Positions 25,340 through 37,879 of a stretch of DNA of 64,000 nucleotides are shown here, piece after piece. Numbering within the stretch: the stretch's first letter is position 1; each line of letters starts with the position of its first letter. Source of the DNA: Dryomyza anilis (taxonomy: Eukaryota > Arthropoda > Insecta > Diptera > Dryomyzidae); assembly GCA_951804985.1 (NCBI GenBank), contig OX638130.1, forward strand, positions 114,155,593 to 114,219,592. Reading direction: 5' to 3'. Under the pieces are notes generated by a model, which saw only the letters and a program-made list of their open reading frames with translations, was not told the origin of the DNA and searched no databases. Made by a program: the position numbers and the translations under genes.

Positions 25340-27380
25340 ATATTTTTATTATTTTTCAACAACGGAGAACATTTCTTATTATAAAATTTATAAAACTTTG
25401 TACAAAGAATAGAATATCGGGTTGTTTGTAAACAAAACATTAAACAAAAATTGAAATAACCTAGTAGACATTTCAACGATTCTCCATTGGGAAATTATCG
25501 AGTTTCCTGCAGATAAACCATATATAGTAAACAATAACATTGCCTTTTCATGTCCGTATCATACCCTTGATCGTGCCCTGATCATGATCGACATGTAACT
25601 TTTTTAAGAAAAAATGTGTTCAAAAAATAAAATTTTGTCCGATCTATAATTTTTATTGAAATATCGATAATATTTGCAATATATAATTTTCAAGCGCTTA
25701 AAAACACTTCTTATGGGTCTCATTTTTTGAAATTCGAGACTAATATTGACCCTTCTTGAATATGTACAAGAATTTTGCACCAACTACTCGAGAAAAGTTC
25801 GCTATTTTAAACCTAAAATTAAAGTCAATCTATAATTAACATGTGCTATAATAAAATATTGTTCAGTGATTGTACCAAAGACAAAAGACAACGAATGCAG
25901 AAATTCGCACTACCATTATCAGTCTTTTAAAAACTATAAATAATTGCATATCATCAACCCTATGGTATAACCTATCAACAACATAACAATTGCCAATTTT
26001 AAAAAGGCAACCATCGAACAAAACTATAAATCAATCGATAGACAGACATTTTAAATAAAACTTCCCTCATTGTAGTATTTTATTTTTTTATTTATGTTTA
26101 TCAACAGCAGCAACAGGATCTTTTTTTAGTTGTTGTATAATGAATACTTTGACTTCCAAGTCTTTCAAGTCAATAACAACAATAATAATATTGTCTTTTA
26201 CTCTATGGGCACGATCAAGACGAGACAAGATCGTTGCGCTATATTGCCTACGTTTTTCCAATTTTATTTTCCTTGTATTTATTTTTTATTAACTTGATAA
26301 GGAAACCTGCTACTTTGGTACGTTGGTTGTTTGTTTATATATATTGCCATCGAGTTGTTTATTTTTGCCACTGCAAATGGTAGGAAGGCGCGATCACACA
26401 GTTCATAGAATTATCGCAAACATGTGGAATTTCCTTGTACAGCCCCATCAGCAGATAGATAGATGGATAGATATAGTAGTAGGTGATCGTTATGAAGTAT
26501 CATTTTTTTATATATATATATTTTAGCCATTTCTTTAATACACTTGTTGCACTCGTTTTGTAGTTCAAAAAATAGGAGACCCATCTATATACACCACAAG
26601 TTGCTTTCGAATTGGGTGATCAACCCATGATCGTTATGGTAACTTGGATCAGTTGTTTCTGGTGACAAAACAAATGCTAAATGTTGCTGCCAAAGAAACT
26701 TGAATTCTTTGTCAATAATTTCTTCTACTATTTCTGCTTTTTTCAAGTGGTTGCTCTCAATTGTTCATCCAGCTAAAACGTTCTATATGGGCAGCAGTTC
26801 AAAGCAACTTTGGCCTTAGTTAAACTGCTGCCGATTTTGGGCAAGACAACTTTTAATTTACAGCTCAGTAGCACAGATTCTTCAAAACATTACAAATATT
26901 ACGACAGAGAGAGAGAGATGAACACGCGCGAATGCCACGATCAGTTTTGCGAAAATTGCAGCAATAGCAATAGCAACAGCTGTTGTAGCTGCTGGTGCTG
27001 TCGCTCATTAACTAAGGGAATTGAACTGTGTCACCGTTGGCAACATCAGTAGCAGCAGCAACATTAAAACCACCAACACATTAATAAAACCACCAACATA
27101 ATATAAAAAACAGCAACAACTTGAAAAATAAAAAGATGAAAAACATTGCAGACGTTTGCCAAGCATGACTTAAATGTGCAAACAACCGACTCGATGTTGT
27201 TCCCTATTTAGATGCTCCCATTCTTGAGGTTGTCTACTACGGTTGTTGCTATATTTAAACAATATCGGTGCACTGCACGTTTGTGCGTCATATGGGAGTA
27301 GGAGGAAATGTGACAAGAATTTTATGCAAAAAAAAAAAATTACAAAAAGTTTTCACGTTATAAAATTTAGGTTTAAATAA
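25340..27380. other. Intronic stretch with a TAGTAGACATTTC-type repeat trace and CAG/CAA-rich patches
   Basis: 25460-25600 has words resembling the MITE at 54283-54715 (CCTAGTAGACATTTC near its start, then CCTGATCATGATCG), probably a decayed relative. 26930-27070 is rich in AGCAA/CAGCAG triplets. An 80-codon frame (26810-27052) over this patch is compositionally biased and not convincing. No exon identified. Confidence 0.35.
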
Positions 27381-27385
27381 AAGAA

Positions 27386-27760
27386 ACACAGAAAAAATAA
27401 TCGACTTAAATATAGCAACCGATATTAATTGCATGCATTAATCAATTTAGTATTGAAATTCACTAATTTAATGAAAACATTTGCTATTCTTCGTTAAATC
27501 AGCAATTCCGTTTGCTATTATGAATATTTGTACGTCAATGCAGCAAATTAATTAAGTTTCAGTAATTATATTTGCTATAACCGCGTCGACTAAATTATTC
27601 GCTGCATTGACGTACAAATATTCATATTAGCGAACGCAATTGCTTATATAACGAAGAATAGGAAATGTTTTCATTCAATTTGTGAATTTAATTGCTGGAT
27701 TGATCAAAGAATACAATTTATATCGGTTTGCTATATTTACGTCGATTTTTTTTTTGTGAA
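27386..27760. mobile_element. 375-bp fully palindromic foldback MITE
   Basis: The element begins ACACAGAAAAAATAATCGAC and ends GTCGATTTTTTTTTTGTGA. Essentially its whole length is two inverse arms of about 175 bp: for example TATGAATATTTGTACGTCAA with CAGCAAATT on the left matches TTCGCTG with TTGACGTACAAATATTCATA on the right. The centre is near CCGCGTCGACTAAATT. Non-coding. It would fold into one long hairpin if transcribed. Confidence 0.85.
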
Positions 27761-27959
27761 TGATCTCGACAACATTTAAAAGTGTTTATTATTTAAGCTG
27801 GTAATACTTTCAAACATTAAAAATGTATATTCGTGAAAAAAAACAAAATCTAGACTGGGGAAAAGTTCGTAGTTTTAAATTAATAAGCAATAACATCATA
27901 TTTGGAAAATAAATTACGTCCTATTAATTATATATCATATATACATTCTGAACTATTGA

Positions 27960-29420
27960 ACTATTACTAATTACTATTATTGTAGTTAAAATTTTAAAAA
28001 AATCATTTCATTATCGACTCCGGATTCTGCGAAATCACATTTCAAACAATCCCATTCTGTTATACTAAATTTAAGCAATATCCTACTATTTCACTTACTT
28101 ATTTTTCATAACCAATAATGTGATCAAAATCTAAAAATATGACTTTCCCAATATCGGCTTAGGATTTTTAGAAATAACATTTGAAATATTACTATTTTTA
28201 TAGAAATTTCATATAATATTATAATACTTATGTCAAAGATTTTAATCAATATACTATATTCACGCTTACTAATTTCTAATACATATTAATGTGTTGAAAA
28301 TTTGAAAAAATTATTATCTCGATATCGGCTCAGGATTTTGAGAAATCAAAAATCTAAAATTCCCATTTTGAAACAAATTTCATATATTTTTGTACATCTT
28401 AATGTATTTTTATTAAAAATTTCCATCTATATCCTTCATTCTCACTTACTTATTTCTGATAATCATTTATATGATCAAAATTTTAAAATATGATTATCTC
28501 GATATCGGCTCAGGATTTTGAGAAATCACAAATCAAAAAATCCTATTTTCAAAAAAATTTCATATATTTTTGTACATCTTTATATATTTTAATTAAACAT
28601 TTCAATCTTATTTCTGATAACCATTAATATGATCAAAATTTGAAAAAGTGATTATTCCGATATCGACCGCGGATTTTGAGAAATCCCATTTCAAAAATTT
28701 GTATTTTTATACAAAATTCATTTATTTTTGACAACTTTGTCAAAAATTTAAGCGATATCCTACATTCATACTAATTTATTTCTGATAACCAATAATGTGA
28801 TCAACATTCTAATACTATAATTATTCCAACATCGGCTTAGTATTTTGAGAAATAACATTTCAAATATTACAATTTTTATACAAATTTTATATTATATGGT
28901 ATTTCTATTTATATTAATGTCATAGATTTTAGGCAATATGCTATATTAGCGCTAACTAATTTCCAATACACATTAATGTGTTCAAAATTTAAAAAATATA
29001 TTATCTCGATATCAGTTCAGTATGTTGAGAAATCACATATTATAAATACCTATTTTTATACAAAATTAATATTATTTTACATTTCTTTGTATATTTTTGT
29101 TAAAAATTTCAAGCTATATCCTACATTCTGACCTATTTAATTGTGATAACCATTAATATGATCAAAATTAAAAAATATGATTATTCCAATATCAGCTCGA
29201 GATAAAGAGAAAAAACATTTCAAATAATTCCATTTTAAACAAAATTTACATAATGTTGCATTGCTTTGCATATTTTTATTAAAAAATTCAAGCGATATCC
29301 TACATTCTCAATTACGCAGTTCTGTTGATCATTAAAGTGACCAAAATTAAAATCAATAATTATTCCAATATCGGCTTTATATATAGGCTTTATATCTGAT
29401 GGAACATAACGGTATTTTTC
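27960..29420 (+). repeat. ~175-bp satellite array, about eight copies
   Basis: Units begin with GATCAAAAT-type words near 28119, 28292, 28472, 28630, 28799, 28980, 29160 and 29338, followed by TATCTCGATATCGGCTCAGG, TTTTGAGAAATC and then ATTTTTATACAAAATT, AAGCGATATCCTACATTC and TTCTGATAACCATTAATATG. Copies differ at many sites. Short frames inside it are chance. The array is intronic, not centromeric by context. Confidence 0.87.
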
Positions 29421-29439
29421 CAAATTTTAAGTCAATTTA

Positions 29440-31950
29440 AAAGATTTATTTTTTATTTAAAAGTCAAATTCTTAAATATTATGATATTCATGTTATTTCT
29501 ATCGATGACGATAGAGATATTTTTAAAAACATAAAAAAAAAACAAAATTATTTATTTTCTCTCCATCTTACCCTCTCCACCAAAAAAATAAAAACATCCC
29601 AACAATAAGAAGCCCCAGAAGAACCTACATTATAAACTTCAGCAACTGTTGCCTACGATAATATGATACAACAAAGCAAAAAGTTATAATAAAGATAAAC
29701 GATCTTCTTCTGGAACTCGAAATACACGCGCGCACAACAATTAGAAGTGCGATCGAGTCGACATTTTTTAATTTCGTTAAATTTGTTTGTTATTATATTT
29801 GAAATTAAAGTGCGTTACACTTGATTTTACAGATAAGATATTTAAATTTTGAACAACTCATTGTCGTGATATACAAACACAGCATGTATCTTGTAGATAC
29901 AAGGTTTAGATTAGAATGAAAAAAAGGTTTTGTCACCAAAACTTTAAAGTTCATTAACATGATTTACAAAAAAAAAAAAAAAAAGTATAAAATAATACTT
30001 AGTAATAGTTTGCTTGGGACAGTATAATAATAAAAAGAAAAGTAACTGCATCCTATAATAATAAAATATACAATTTAAATTACAAACTGTATTCATAGCT
30101 GCATTTTTTAATGTTTCTTTGTAAAAATTTCGTAAATATTTATTTGCCTTATAAACATTTTAACAGTTCATTAAAAAATAACCCAATTTGTTGGCTGACC
30201 GTGCTATATCTTTGCTCTAATGCAACCAACTTGATTTTGTTAAAATAAACAATTTTCTAGTCATTTACTATACCCGTAATAATAGTGAAAGTTAAGAAAA
30301 ACATTTCGTAAACTTTACACCGCGACTGCACTTTATATATTTTCGTATTTGTTTATGTTTCCGTTAATACGTTTGAGTTGCCCGCAGTTTCTTATTTATC
30401 TTTTAGAACTGCATTGCTAAAAGCTTTTTTTGGGTACATTTTTCATTCGAAAACTCAATGTGGGTCGTATATGAGTTTACGAAAAAAAAAACAAATTTTG
30501 TTTGTATTATAAGAAATTCGTACAATGCCGTGTGTCGACTAAATGAATTTCTCATGATTCACATGCGTTCAACCTAATTTTTTTTGTTTAGAACAACGAA
30601 AATCTGTCTATTTTTAGTTTTTCCTGAGGTAAGAGCTATTGAAAATGTAGCACAAAACTATATAAACAACATTTTTCAAAATACAATTTGTTCTGCTGTG
30701 TAGTAATTTGTCGGCAAAACGAAAATATGTATTTTGTAAAAGTTTTTCTAATTTTATGCAAAATATTTTCAATAAATCTAAACACCTTTTGCTTTACAAT
30801 GATTCAGTAAATTGTGCCAATATATACTAATTGAATGTTTTGGTATGATAATTTTAAATACTGACGTCATAAAGCACATTTCGAAAATATTATATATAAC
30901 AAATTATCTCATTTACGACGCATCTGTCAGTGCCTGAATTTGAGTTGCCATTGAGCAATAATTTATATGATTTAGATTAGCCACACAATATGTTCAAAAT
31001 ATATTCATAAAATCTATTTATGATTTAAATTAATATGACTCATTATCTGTCTAACAAAGTTATGAAAATTATATCTTTGAAAGGAAAAAATATTATTTAA
31101 AATATTACTAAAAATATTTATAAAATTTGATTTTTAAAATTAGTTTTTCTTTTTCTCACATAATTAAAATGACATAAGTTAAAAATTATTATACAGTAAA
31201 AAAAAAACACTTGACAGATTCTCATTGTTTGCACACGATTAATTATGACATCTCGCAGATAAAACCCGCTTCTTCTGTGCCTCAGATAAGAACGTTAAAT
31301 TGTTTGTTTGACACTCTTACTACTTTATCTAAATGCGCGATACTTCAGGAACTAAGCACCACTTAGAAACATACTTGACGCAGTATAAGAATAAATGTTT
31401 GTTATTTTTCTATATTTCCACAATATTTTGAACATTTTTATGTTTTATCATGCGTTGTATCTAGTGGCACAGCAACACTGAAAAAGTTATGCAACATAGA
31501 TATTATTTTTATCTGCTATGGTCGCCCTTGAAAGTGTTTCCAAACACAACCTTTGACAATATGGTGTAGACAATAAATAACATTATGTTCGAAAGATAGA
31601 GGACATTTAGTTAAAGTGTGAAATTGTGTTTTTTTATGATAGTGGATATTTTAATTACTTTATTTTTATAATTTTTGTTTTCTATTTTTTTATATTTGCA
31701 ACCAAATATATTTTCAAATATAAATTTCAAAATTTTGCGCCAAACAAAACTATGTTTATAACAATATTATGTATACCCTTACGTGTTGTCTACTGTATGT
31801 TTGTGTCAACCATAAAATTGACTATGTTAATCTTGTCAATAACTACTGGTCGTGACCAACATATCTTTGTGTTAAGCAACAAAATATGATTAATAACACC
31901 AAATAGTCAAAAATTTAAAATCTTTGAAAAGAAGTATTTTTTAAAATGTT
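29440..31950. other. Intronic stretch, no recognised element
   Basis: AT-rich, with A homopolymers near 29965. The 87-codon frame at 31626-31889 is low-complexity hydrophobic A/T coding by chance. No TIR pair, tandem unit or exon seen. Confidence 0.4.
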
Positions 31951-31959
31951 TAATTATTT

Positions 31960-32910
31960 GCACCCAAGTATGTTACTAATTATCGCAAGGCTACCAAAGG
32001 AATTAACAATTTTTAAATGTTAGTGTGATTAAATATGAACATAATTTATTGTTATTTTTTAAATTAATAATCTAACCACAGCTATGTAAATAATTACAAC
32101 AATAAATAATATTTGAGCCAACTATGTAAATAGTTTAACTCTTTAATTATTTGATTGTGTCAAACATACGCATAACAAAAAGTCGATATTTACTGGTTTC
32201 AAATTATTGTTTTATTTACTGGTCTCAAATTATTGTTTTACTCAATGTGAATGATTGTGAAAATCATATAAATAATTGTATATATTGGAAATATATGGTC
32301 GAAGCTAGGTAAGTGATTACAACAACAATAAAATAATTAGAAATAATAGTGCCAACAATTTAAATGATTTAATACATTAAATATTTTATTCGAACTATGT
32401 AAATGATCGCTTGATTATGCCAAACATTAAAACATAACAAATGAAGTCATTGATGATATCAACGTTATGAACAATAATTTTATAAAATTTATTATAATTC
32501 TTTTAATCAAAGTTAATGATTGTTGTGTTGGCGATATGTATCGCACAACAATGTGAATGATTGCAAGAACTATTTAAACAATTTCACTAACTAAGTTAAT
32601 GAATATAAATATTAAATATTTCATACAATCAATTTATATCATCACTTCGACTTTTCATATGATTCCGCCAAATATATTAATTAATTAATTAATTAATTAA
32701 TTAATTAATTAATAACAAGACAAATGATTGTTGATTTCAACACAAAGAATATGTTAAAAATGTTAAAGTATTATTTTACTTTATATGAATGATTGTGCTA
32801 ACTAAAGAAGAATTTTATACATTATAGATTTTTCAACAACTAAATAAATGGTTGCAAAAACTATTTAAATAATTAGTCTAACTAAAGGAACAACTTAAAA
32901 ACGACTAATC
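31960..32910 (+). repeat. Degenerate repeat rich in TATGTAAATGATTG-like words
   Basis: Words such as CTATGTAAATAATTACAAC, AACTATGTAAATAGTTT, ACTATGTAAATGATCGC and AATGTGAATGATTG recur irregularly. A clean 26-bp tandem pair at about 32189-32241 repeats TTTACTGGTCTCAAATTATT with one mismatch. The words resemble those in the 13.4- and 16.5-kb arrays, so these arrays may be distantly related. Confidence 0.6.
32676..32713 (+). repeat. (TTAA)n microsatellite
   Basis: About nine perfect TTAA units in a row. Every unit is palindromic, so the tract can extrude as a cruciform. Confidence 0.95.
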
Positions 32911-33119
32911 TTTTACTCGGACTATGCAAAGGATAGCTTCAACTATTTATATATTTATGACAAACATATCAACAAAAATATCTGGGAATATGTTTTTTTT
33001 ATTTACAGAATATTTAGCACATAACATTACTGTAATGTTAACAAAAAAATATCATTATTATATGTGTTTTTTTGTTTGGATTTTCTTCAAGACAAATTTC
33101 GCGCACTAATTCCCACAAA

Positions 33120-33930
33120 TTGCTCTGAATTAATCAGCAATCTGAAAAGAAGAAAAATTCTGCGCATTAAAGTGACTTGAGTATAAAAAAATGTATTCTT
33201 CTGGTTGGGCTTTAAACAAAAATTGCGATCATGCGATACGTTTTTCGCACATATGATATGATGAATGCATTTATGAGCGATACACATGACATCCATGGGT
33301 TTAGACAGCGAGCCAGTGAACTAGACGCGTTGCGCGGCACGATCGAAGACAGACCGAAACGGGACAATGGGACAACAGCTATACAGACAGGGCAGACATA
33401 CAGCAAAGACAGACATTTCAAAAATACAGATAGGGTCGTCATATGGACAGACTAACAGACGAACAAACGTTCGAGTGTAAAGTTAAACACACCACTGACT
33501 GAGAAACAGACAGATATTTAGATGGACAGACTTATTACAGACAGACAATATACACAGACACATAAATTCTCATTTGGTGTATTTTGAAAGAAAAATTATT
33601 TGACAGAGATCAGTCGGTGGAATCGCGCTCTGCGACGTTGGGTTCAAACTATTTTGCGGCACTTTTTCTTCTTTTTTTTTTTGAATTTTGCCGGGTCTGA
33701 GCCTGCGGCTCAGCGGTGCAATAGGCTATCAGCACTTACTATATTTTTTTTTCTACATTTTTTCTATTTTTCTTGTTTTTTTTTGTAATATTCCTATTGA
33801 TGCTGGTGCCCGTTTGCTGCTACACAGGGCATCAACAGTTGAGGATCAGCAACAGTTAATTGCTGTTTTGGCCGCTCATATTTATGTCTTATGTTTTATT
33901 TAGAAATATGTTATATTTTATTACAGTGCA
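33120..33930. other. Mixed-composition island with CAGA-rich tract
   Basis: 33230-33350 and 33600-33860 are less AT-rich than their surroundings. 33340-33560 is dominated by imperfect CAGA/ACAG repeats. Frames on both strands overlap here (for example 33231-33455 plus and 33212-33442 minus) and resemble no known protein. Likely single-copy intronic DNA with simple repeats; no exon. Confidence 0.4.
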
Positions 33931-34485
33931 TGGTCATAAATATGCGCTTTTATTGAATGTTTAGTATTTATGAACAACAGTTTAAACTGATTAACGCATA
34001 GTTAAAGTAACTGAGGTTCAACAATAACTGCAGTTCAGCAGCAATTAGATTGCGCCGAGGGAAAGGCGTGAAGCCATTAAATGATTTGTAAATGAAATAA
34101 TGAATGATGCTGATAAGAGGATTTTGTTTTAATTAAAGAAAATAAATTATGCGTTTATTTTTTATATTTTTATAATGTAAAAACTATTTAACTGCTAGTT
34201 AGTTTATATATAATTCGTAAGAAAATAAAAAATTCCATTTTAAAACCATTTTTCTAGTACTTAGAAAAGAAAAACGAAAATATCGGAACAGACTATACTT
34301 CAAAGTAAAATGTCTACAGTTTTTCCTATTTCTAAATTTATTAATTTCTTAATAATCACTGCAATATCTTCATGATCCAGTATTGGCCCAAATTATCGGG
34401 TTCCATAATCTATTATGATACAGAAGATATATATTTCAATAAAATCTAACCTATCCAGTACTATATCGATATTTTTATTTATATA

Positions 34486-35353
34486 CATATGGTCATTTCC
34501 AGAAATACGTCAATCATGACCGAAAAATCCTCGGCATTTTCAAAAATGTAAACATCGATTTCCTAGTAATTCTAGAAAATTTTTGACAACTAATCGTCTG
34601 AAACTTTCAGTACAAAAAGTGTAAAAAATATCAAAAAAAAAGTTTTTTTCACAAAAAAAAAAAAATAAAAAAACTTAAAAAACATCTGGAAATTCGAATC
34701 GTAAATCACTTTTTATTTCGTAATAATGATTATATTAATAATGTCAGATATAAAATATCTTGTAGAAAAAAAATCATAGTGCAAATTTTCAACGAAAAAC
34801 CGTAATTTTTCTGTGAATTATTACAAAATAACTATAAACTTTAGGAACAAAGTGTATATTAACTAAAAGAAAGTAAATTATCTCAGCTATGTTCTGAAAT
34901 AATTTAAAAAAATATATATTGTACGACAAAAGTATGTTTAGAAAAATAATCGTAGTAATAATTTCTAAACGGAATTTTTTGTGCCGTCCGGTATTTTTCT
35001 GTGATTTATTATGAAAATACTATAACCTTTTGAAAATATGTGTAAATACACAAATAAAGCACATGATTTCTGTTATTTTATAAAATAATTCAAAAAAATA
35101 AATTCGCTGACTTTTTAATATTTCCATATGAATCTCGACATTTACTTCCGTTTTTGTTCCGTTCGGAATCTCAACTCTTTAATGCATATCTTTTAATCTA
35201 ACGTACAGAATTCTCTAATTTTTTGCAGATATTTAGTACTATTTAAATACTAAATGCACAAAAAAATCAAATAAATCTATTAATTTTCCTTTGAGATATT
35301 AAAGTTTTAAACGTACGAATGTCTCATCCGGAACACCAGGAAATGACCATATG
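34486..35353. mobile_element. 868-bp non-autonomous element with CATATGGTCATTTCC TIRs
   Basis: CATATGGTCATTTCC opens the element and GGAAATGACCATATG closes it, a perfect 15-bp TIR. The interior has no open frame. It includes A/T runs and a looser internal repeat (AATTATTTCAAAAAAATA-like words near 34900 and 35085, each followed within 130 bp by ATTTTTCTGTGA-like text). Superfamily not assigned. Confidence 0.7.
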
Positions 35354-35412
35354 AAATAAATATTTAATTGCACTAAAAACATTCCAGTACTTTAAACTTA
35401 TTTAATACCAAA

Positions 35413-35708
35413 GTAGCCGCGGTAGCTCAGTAGTTAGTGCGTTGGACTGCGAGCCGAAAGGTCCCCGGTTCAAGCCTGGACTGGGGCTAACAACATCTTT
35501 TCATAGAAACATTTTACTATACCGCACTACCTCTCGGCAGTAAATGGCAAACCTACGAGAGTAAAAATTGCCTATGAAAAGCTCTCACCCGCCGTTCAGA
35601 TTCGGCAATAATCTGTAGGTCCCACCACTTTGAGTACAAATATAACACGCACAGCTCAAAATGGTGAGAGAGCTCGGCCTAAGTTCTTATATTCTATTAT
35701 TATTATTA
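35413..35708 (+). mobile_element. tRNA-derived SINE with intact 10-bp target-site duplication
   Basis: The head is tRNA-like, with an A-box-type GTAGCTCAGTAGTTAG and a B-box-type GGTTCAAGCC. It is followed by an unrelated body (GCCTATGAAAAGCTCTCACC, CGTTCAGATTCGGC, ACGCACAGCTCAAAATGG) and an (ATT)n tail at about 35693-35708. TAATACCAAA flanks it at 35403-35412 and 35709-35718. The perfect duplication shows insertion by target-primed reverse transcription and a fairly recent age. The head is not called a functional tRNA gene. It lies in the giant intron of inflated, antisense to the gene. Confidence 0.9.
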
Positions 35709-35719
35709 TAATACCAAAA

Positions 35720-37130
35720 TATTTACAATAATAGAAAGTATCGTATATCAAAATACTATATAAATATCACAAACAGTTGCCGCTTAAAAATAACCCTTAA
35801 AAATGCTGAAAATTTATTCTGTGAATGCATTGAACTTGAACTTGATCCATAATACTGACAGTATTGCATAGAGCAACAGTAGCACTTACAATGTTTTTTT
35901 TTCTTTTATAATATTTGATAATACGTACAAAAATAAAATATCAGCGCGTGCTCGCTCGAATTTCATATGTGACGAGGAGGAAAGAAGGCAACTGAAATCA
36001 ACAACCCGCAGCAGAAAAATTCATAAATTATAAATAATTTTACACTTTAAAGTGTAGTACAAAAAAAACAACTTATTATTATAAAATATACTTAAGACCC
36101 TCTTTATAACACCATGTAGGCAGAACAAGTAAAATTTTCATATTAAAGAAAAAAAGGAAGGCGGGCGTATAATGCAATTTATAATTAGGTGGGTCGAAAA
36201 GACCTACAAGAAATTTCAACAATTAACGTGTAAATAAATTATTTAAAGTAAAAATAAATTAATAAATGAATGAGGAACAAAATAAAGACAAAATTGAGGC
36301 AGGAATTTGAGGCGTTACGGGGCTATACAAACAAATCTACACCAAACGTGATATATAACTCACAGATAAAGTCAAGGTAAATGCGCGGGCGTGGCTGTGT
36401 TGATATTGAGAAAACACTTTTTTCACTTAATTGCTTTTTCTGCTTTTCTTACAGAGGGTGGATGTATGAGCTGGATTCATTGAAGACTGCTATACTTAAA
36501 ATGGGGATTTATTTGGAGAATATAAAAAATTAATGAGGTTTCTGGTTTTTTTTTTTTCTTTTTTAAGATAGGGAATACTGTACATTTTTTGAATGGTGGC
36601 TGCCACACAGTAGTAAATGATATTTATAATATCTGTGCTGTACATTTTTTCGAGTGGCACCTTTTTCGTTTGTTGGAGGGTCTTCGGAAAAGTGCATTAA
36701 TATTATGTCATGTGAAATTTCACGCATCATTATGTCAGTGTAAAGTAGGGGGAGCAGGGGAAATAAATTTCATTGTATTCTACTACTGGATTTTGTATGT
36801 GTCATGTAATCTAAAACCTTGAAATTTAGTTTATTTGATTGATAAGCAAATTCGAGATTGTTTCCTGCTATAATTTCATGGAAATTTATTTTACGCGACA
36901 GTTGAGTTTTTTGTTATTTTCTTTTAAACTTGAACAGTGTGGGTAAATTAAGCACTTAAGCGCAATTTATGAGCTGTAACGAATGGTACAAATGTGGGAA
37001 AATTTAATTTTATAAATTTTTATATAGAAAATAAATAAATTCAATTAATAAAGTGCACTTCAAAATAAAAACAATTTTCAATTGAGACTAATCTAAAAAA
37101 TCAGAAATCGAGCATATTTCAAATAGCATA
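35720..37130. other. Intronic stretch adjoining coding exon 1
   Basis: Mostly AT-rich. 36560-36770 is less so and carries a 77-codon plus-strand frame (36589-36822) with no recognised domain. As single-copy DNA shortly downstream of the first coding exon it could be regulatory. Nothing else recognised. Confidence 0.35.
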
Positions 37131-37134
37131 TTTC

Positions 37135-37440
37135 AAAAAGTAGAACCGATAGCAAAAAGTTTTCAATTTTGCTCATTAGTTCAGATAATGTTCTGTATAA
37201 CCATGAACAATTTGCTTATTTCACATTAAATCTTAAATACTAGAAAACCGATCAAACATTAGTCTAAAACATCGAGAATTTTCAACTTAAAAACCAAATT
37301 TCTTGAAATATAAATGGAATGTCGATAGAATTATACTCTATTAGAGTAGACATTATCATGTTGATAATTTTGACAATGAAAAAATTCAATAATCAGTACC
37401 CGCTAATGGCCCTTTAAGATTTTTTCTACCCGTAAAGGTC
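37135..37440 (+). repeat. Diverged stray copy of the 340-bp array unit, joined to a 260-bp-array-like segment
   Basis: AGAACCGATAGCAAAAAGTT followed by GTTCAGATAATGTTCTGTAT parallels the array at 10.8-12.1 kb. Then 37365-37440 (GACAATGAAAAAATTCAATA, ATCAGTACCCGC, ATGGCCC) parallels the GACAAGATAAAAAGTCCATA and CCGATCATGGCCC part of the 260-bp unit at 23.5 kb. This suggests both tandem arrays grew from one longer dispersed repeat. Confidence 0.5.
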
Positions 37441-37572
37441 CGGAAATTTCAATTGTTATTTTGCTTTAAAATGATATGAAATGGAAAAAAACTAAGTACA
37501 CTGTAAAAATCAGCACCTTAATATCTAATTTTAATAAAATTTAATAAATAAAATTAAATAATTTCAACTTAC

Positions 37573-37865
37573 GTATTTGATTGTGCATATCCACCCGGCC
37601 CCTTGTGCAACGCTATGCTAAAACCAAACATTGTGTTCGGCTCACGCGTATGCCGTATATAACTGGGCAGATCGATGTTATAGCCATGAGTGGTTTGTGG
37701 CCAAAATGCGAGACAACAGCTGAGTAGCAGCGCTAGCGTGAGCGCTGATCTTGTTATTGATGTTGGGCAGGATAAGACAGAGGTTGAGTTTGAATTTGAG
37801 GTTGTTGTGTTGGAATTTCGTCGCCTACTCGGTGGAGCTTTTCGTATCGTTGGTTTGCTGGTCAT
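37573..37865 (-). CDS. if: Integrin alphaPS2 (inflated), first coding exon: start codon, signal peptide, mature N-terminus
   Basis: The exon encodes the amino end of an integrin alpha chain, a single-pass membrane receptor that pairs with a beta subunit (betaPS in flies) and binds RGD-type matrix ligands at muscle attachments and other adhesion sites. It gives 97 codons plus two bases. Residues 1-40 are basic and Ser/Thr/Asn-rich. Residues 41-55 (core ALTLALLLSCCLAF) form a signal-peptide core, with likely cleavage after THG at about 61. The mature chain then starts YNIDLPSYI and carries MFGFSIALHKG, the first propeller strand of alpha integrins. The start is the first ATG after an in-frame TAA at 37896-37898, in a good fly context (CTACAAAATG). 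The donor reads TAC|GTAAGT. The split ACn codon is completed by the exon at 7890. I recognise the mature N-terminus as closest to Drosophila inflated rather than to alphaPS1 (mew) or the alphaPS3 group; this is recall, not a search. Confidence 0.9.
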
Positions 37866-37879
37866 TTTGTAGCTGCTCT

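Larger units (their letters stand above)
7891..37572 (-). other. if: Giant intron of inflated between coding exons 1 and 2
   Basis: The intron is 29,682 nt, bounded by GTAAGT at 37572-37567 and TTTATTGCAG ending at 7891. It contains no other convincing coding exon on either strand. A large share is tandem arrays, foldback elements and SINE/MITE copies annotated separately. Between them are islands of less AT-rich, apparently single-copy DNA that could hold enhancers. The largest such intervals are 9.5-9.7, 21.5-22.5, 24.2-25.3, 26.3-27.3 and 33.1-33.9 kb. Confidence 0.85.

Noticed and set aside
33212..33455. 75-residue frames on both strands near the CAGA tract
   Set aside because: Mutually overlapping antisense frames with simple-repeat composition.
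35413..35490. Functional tRNA gene with A and B boxes
   Set aside because: The sequence continues into a SINE body with an ATT tail and is bracketed by a target-site duplication; the same head occurs in the 62.2-kb SINE. It is a retroposon head, not a tRNA gene.
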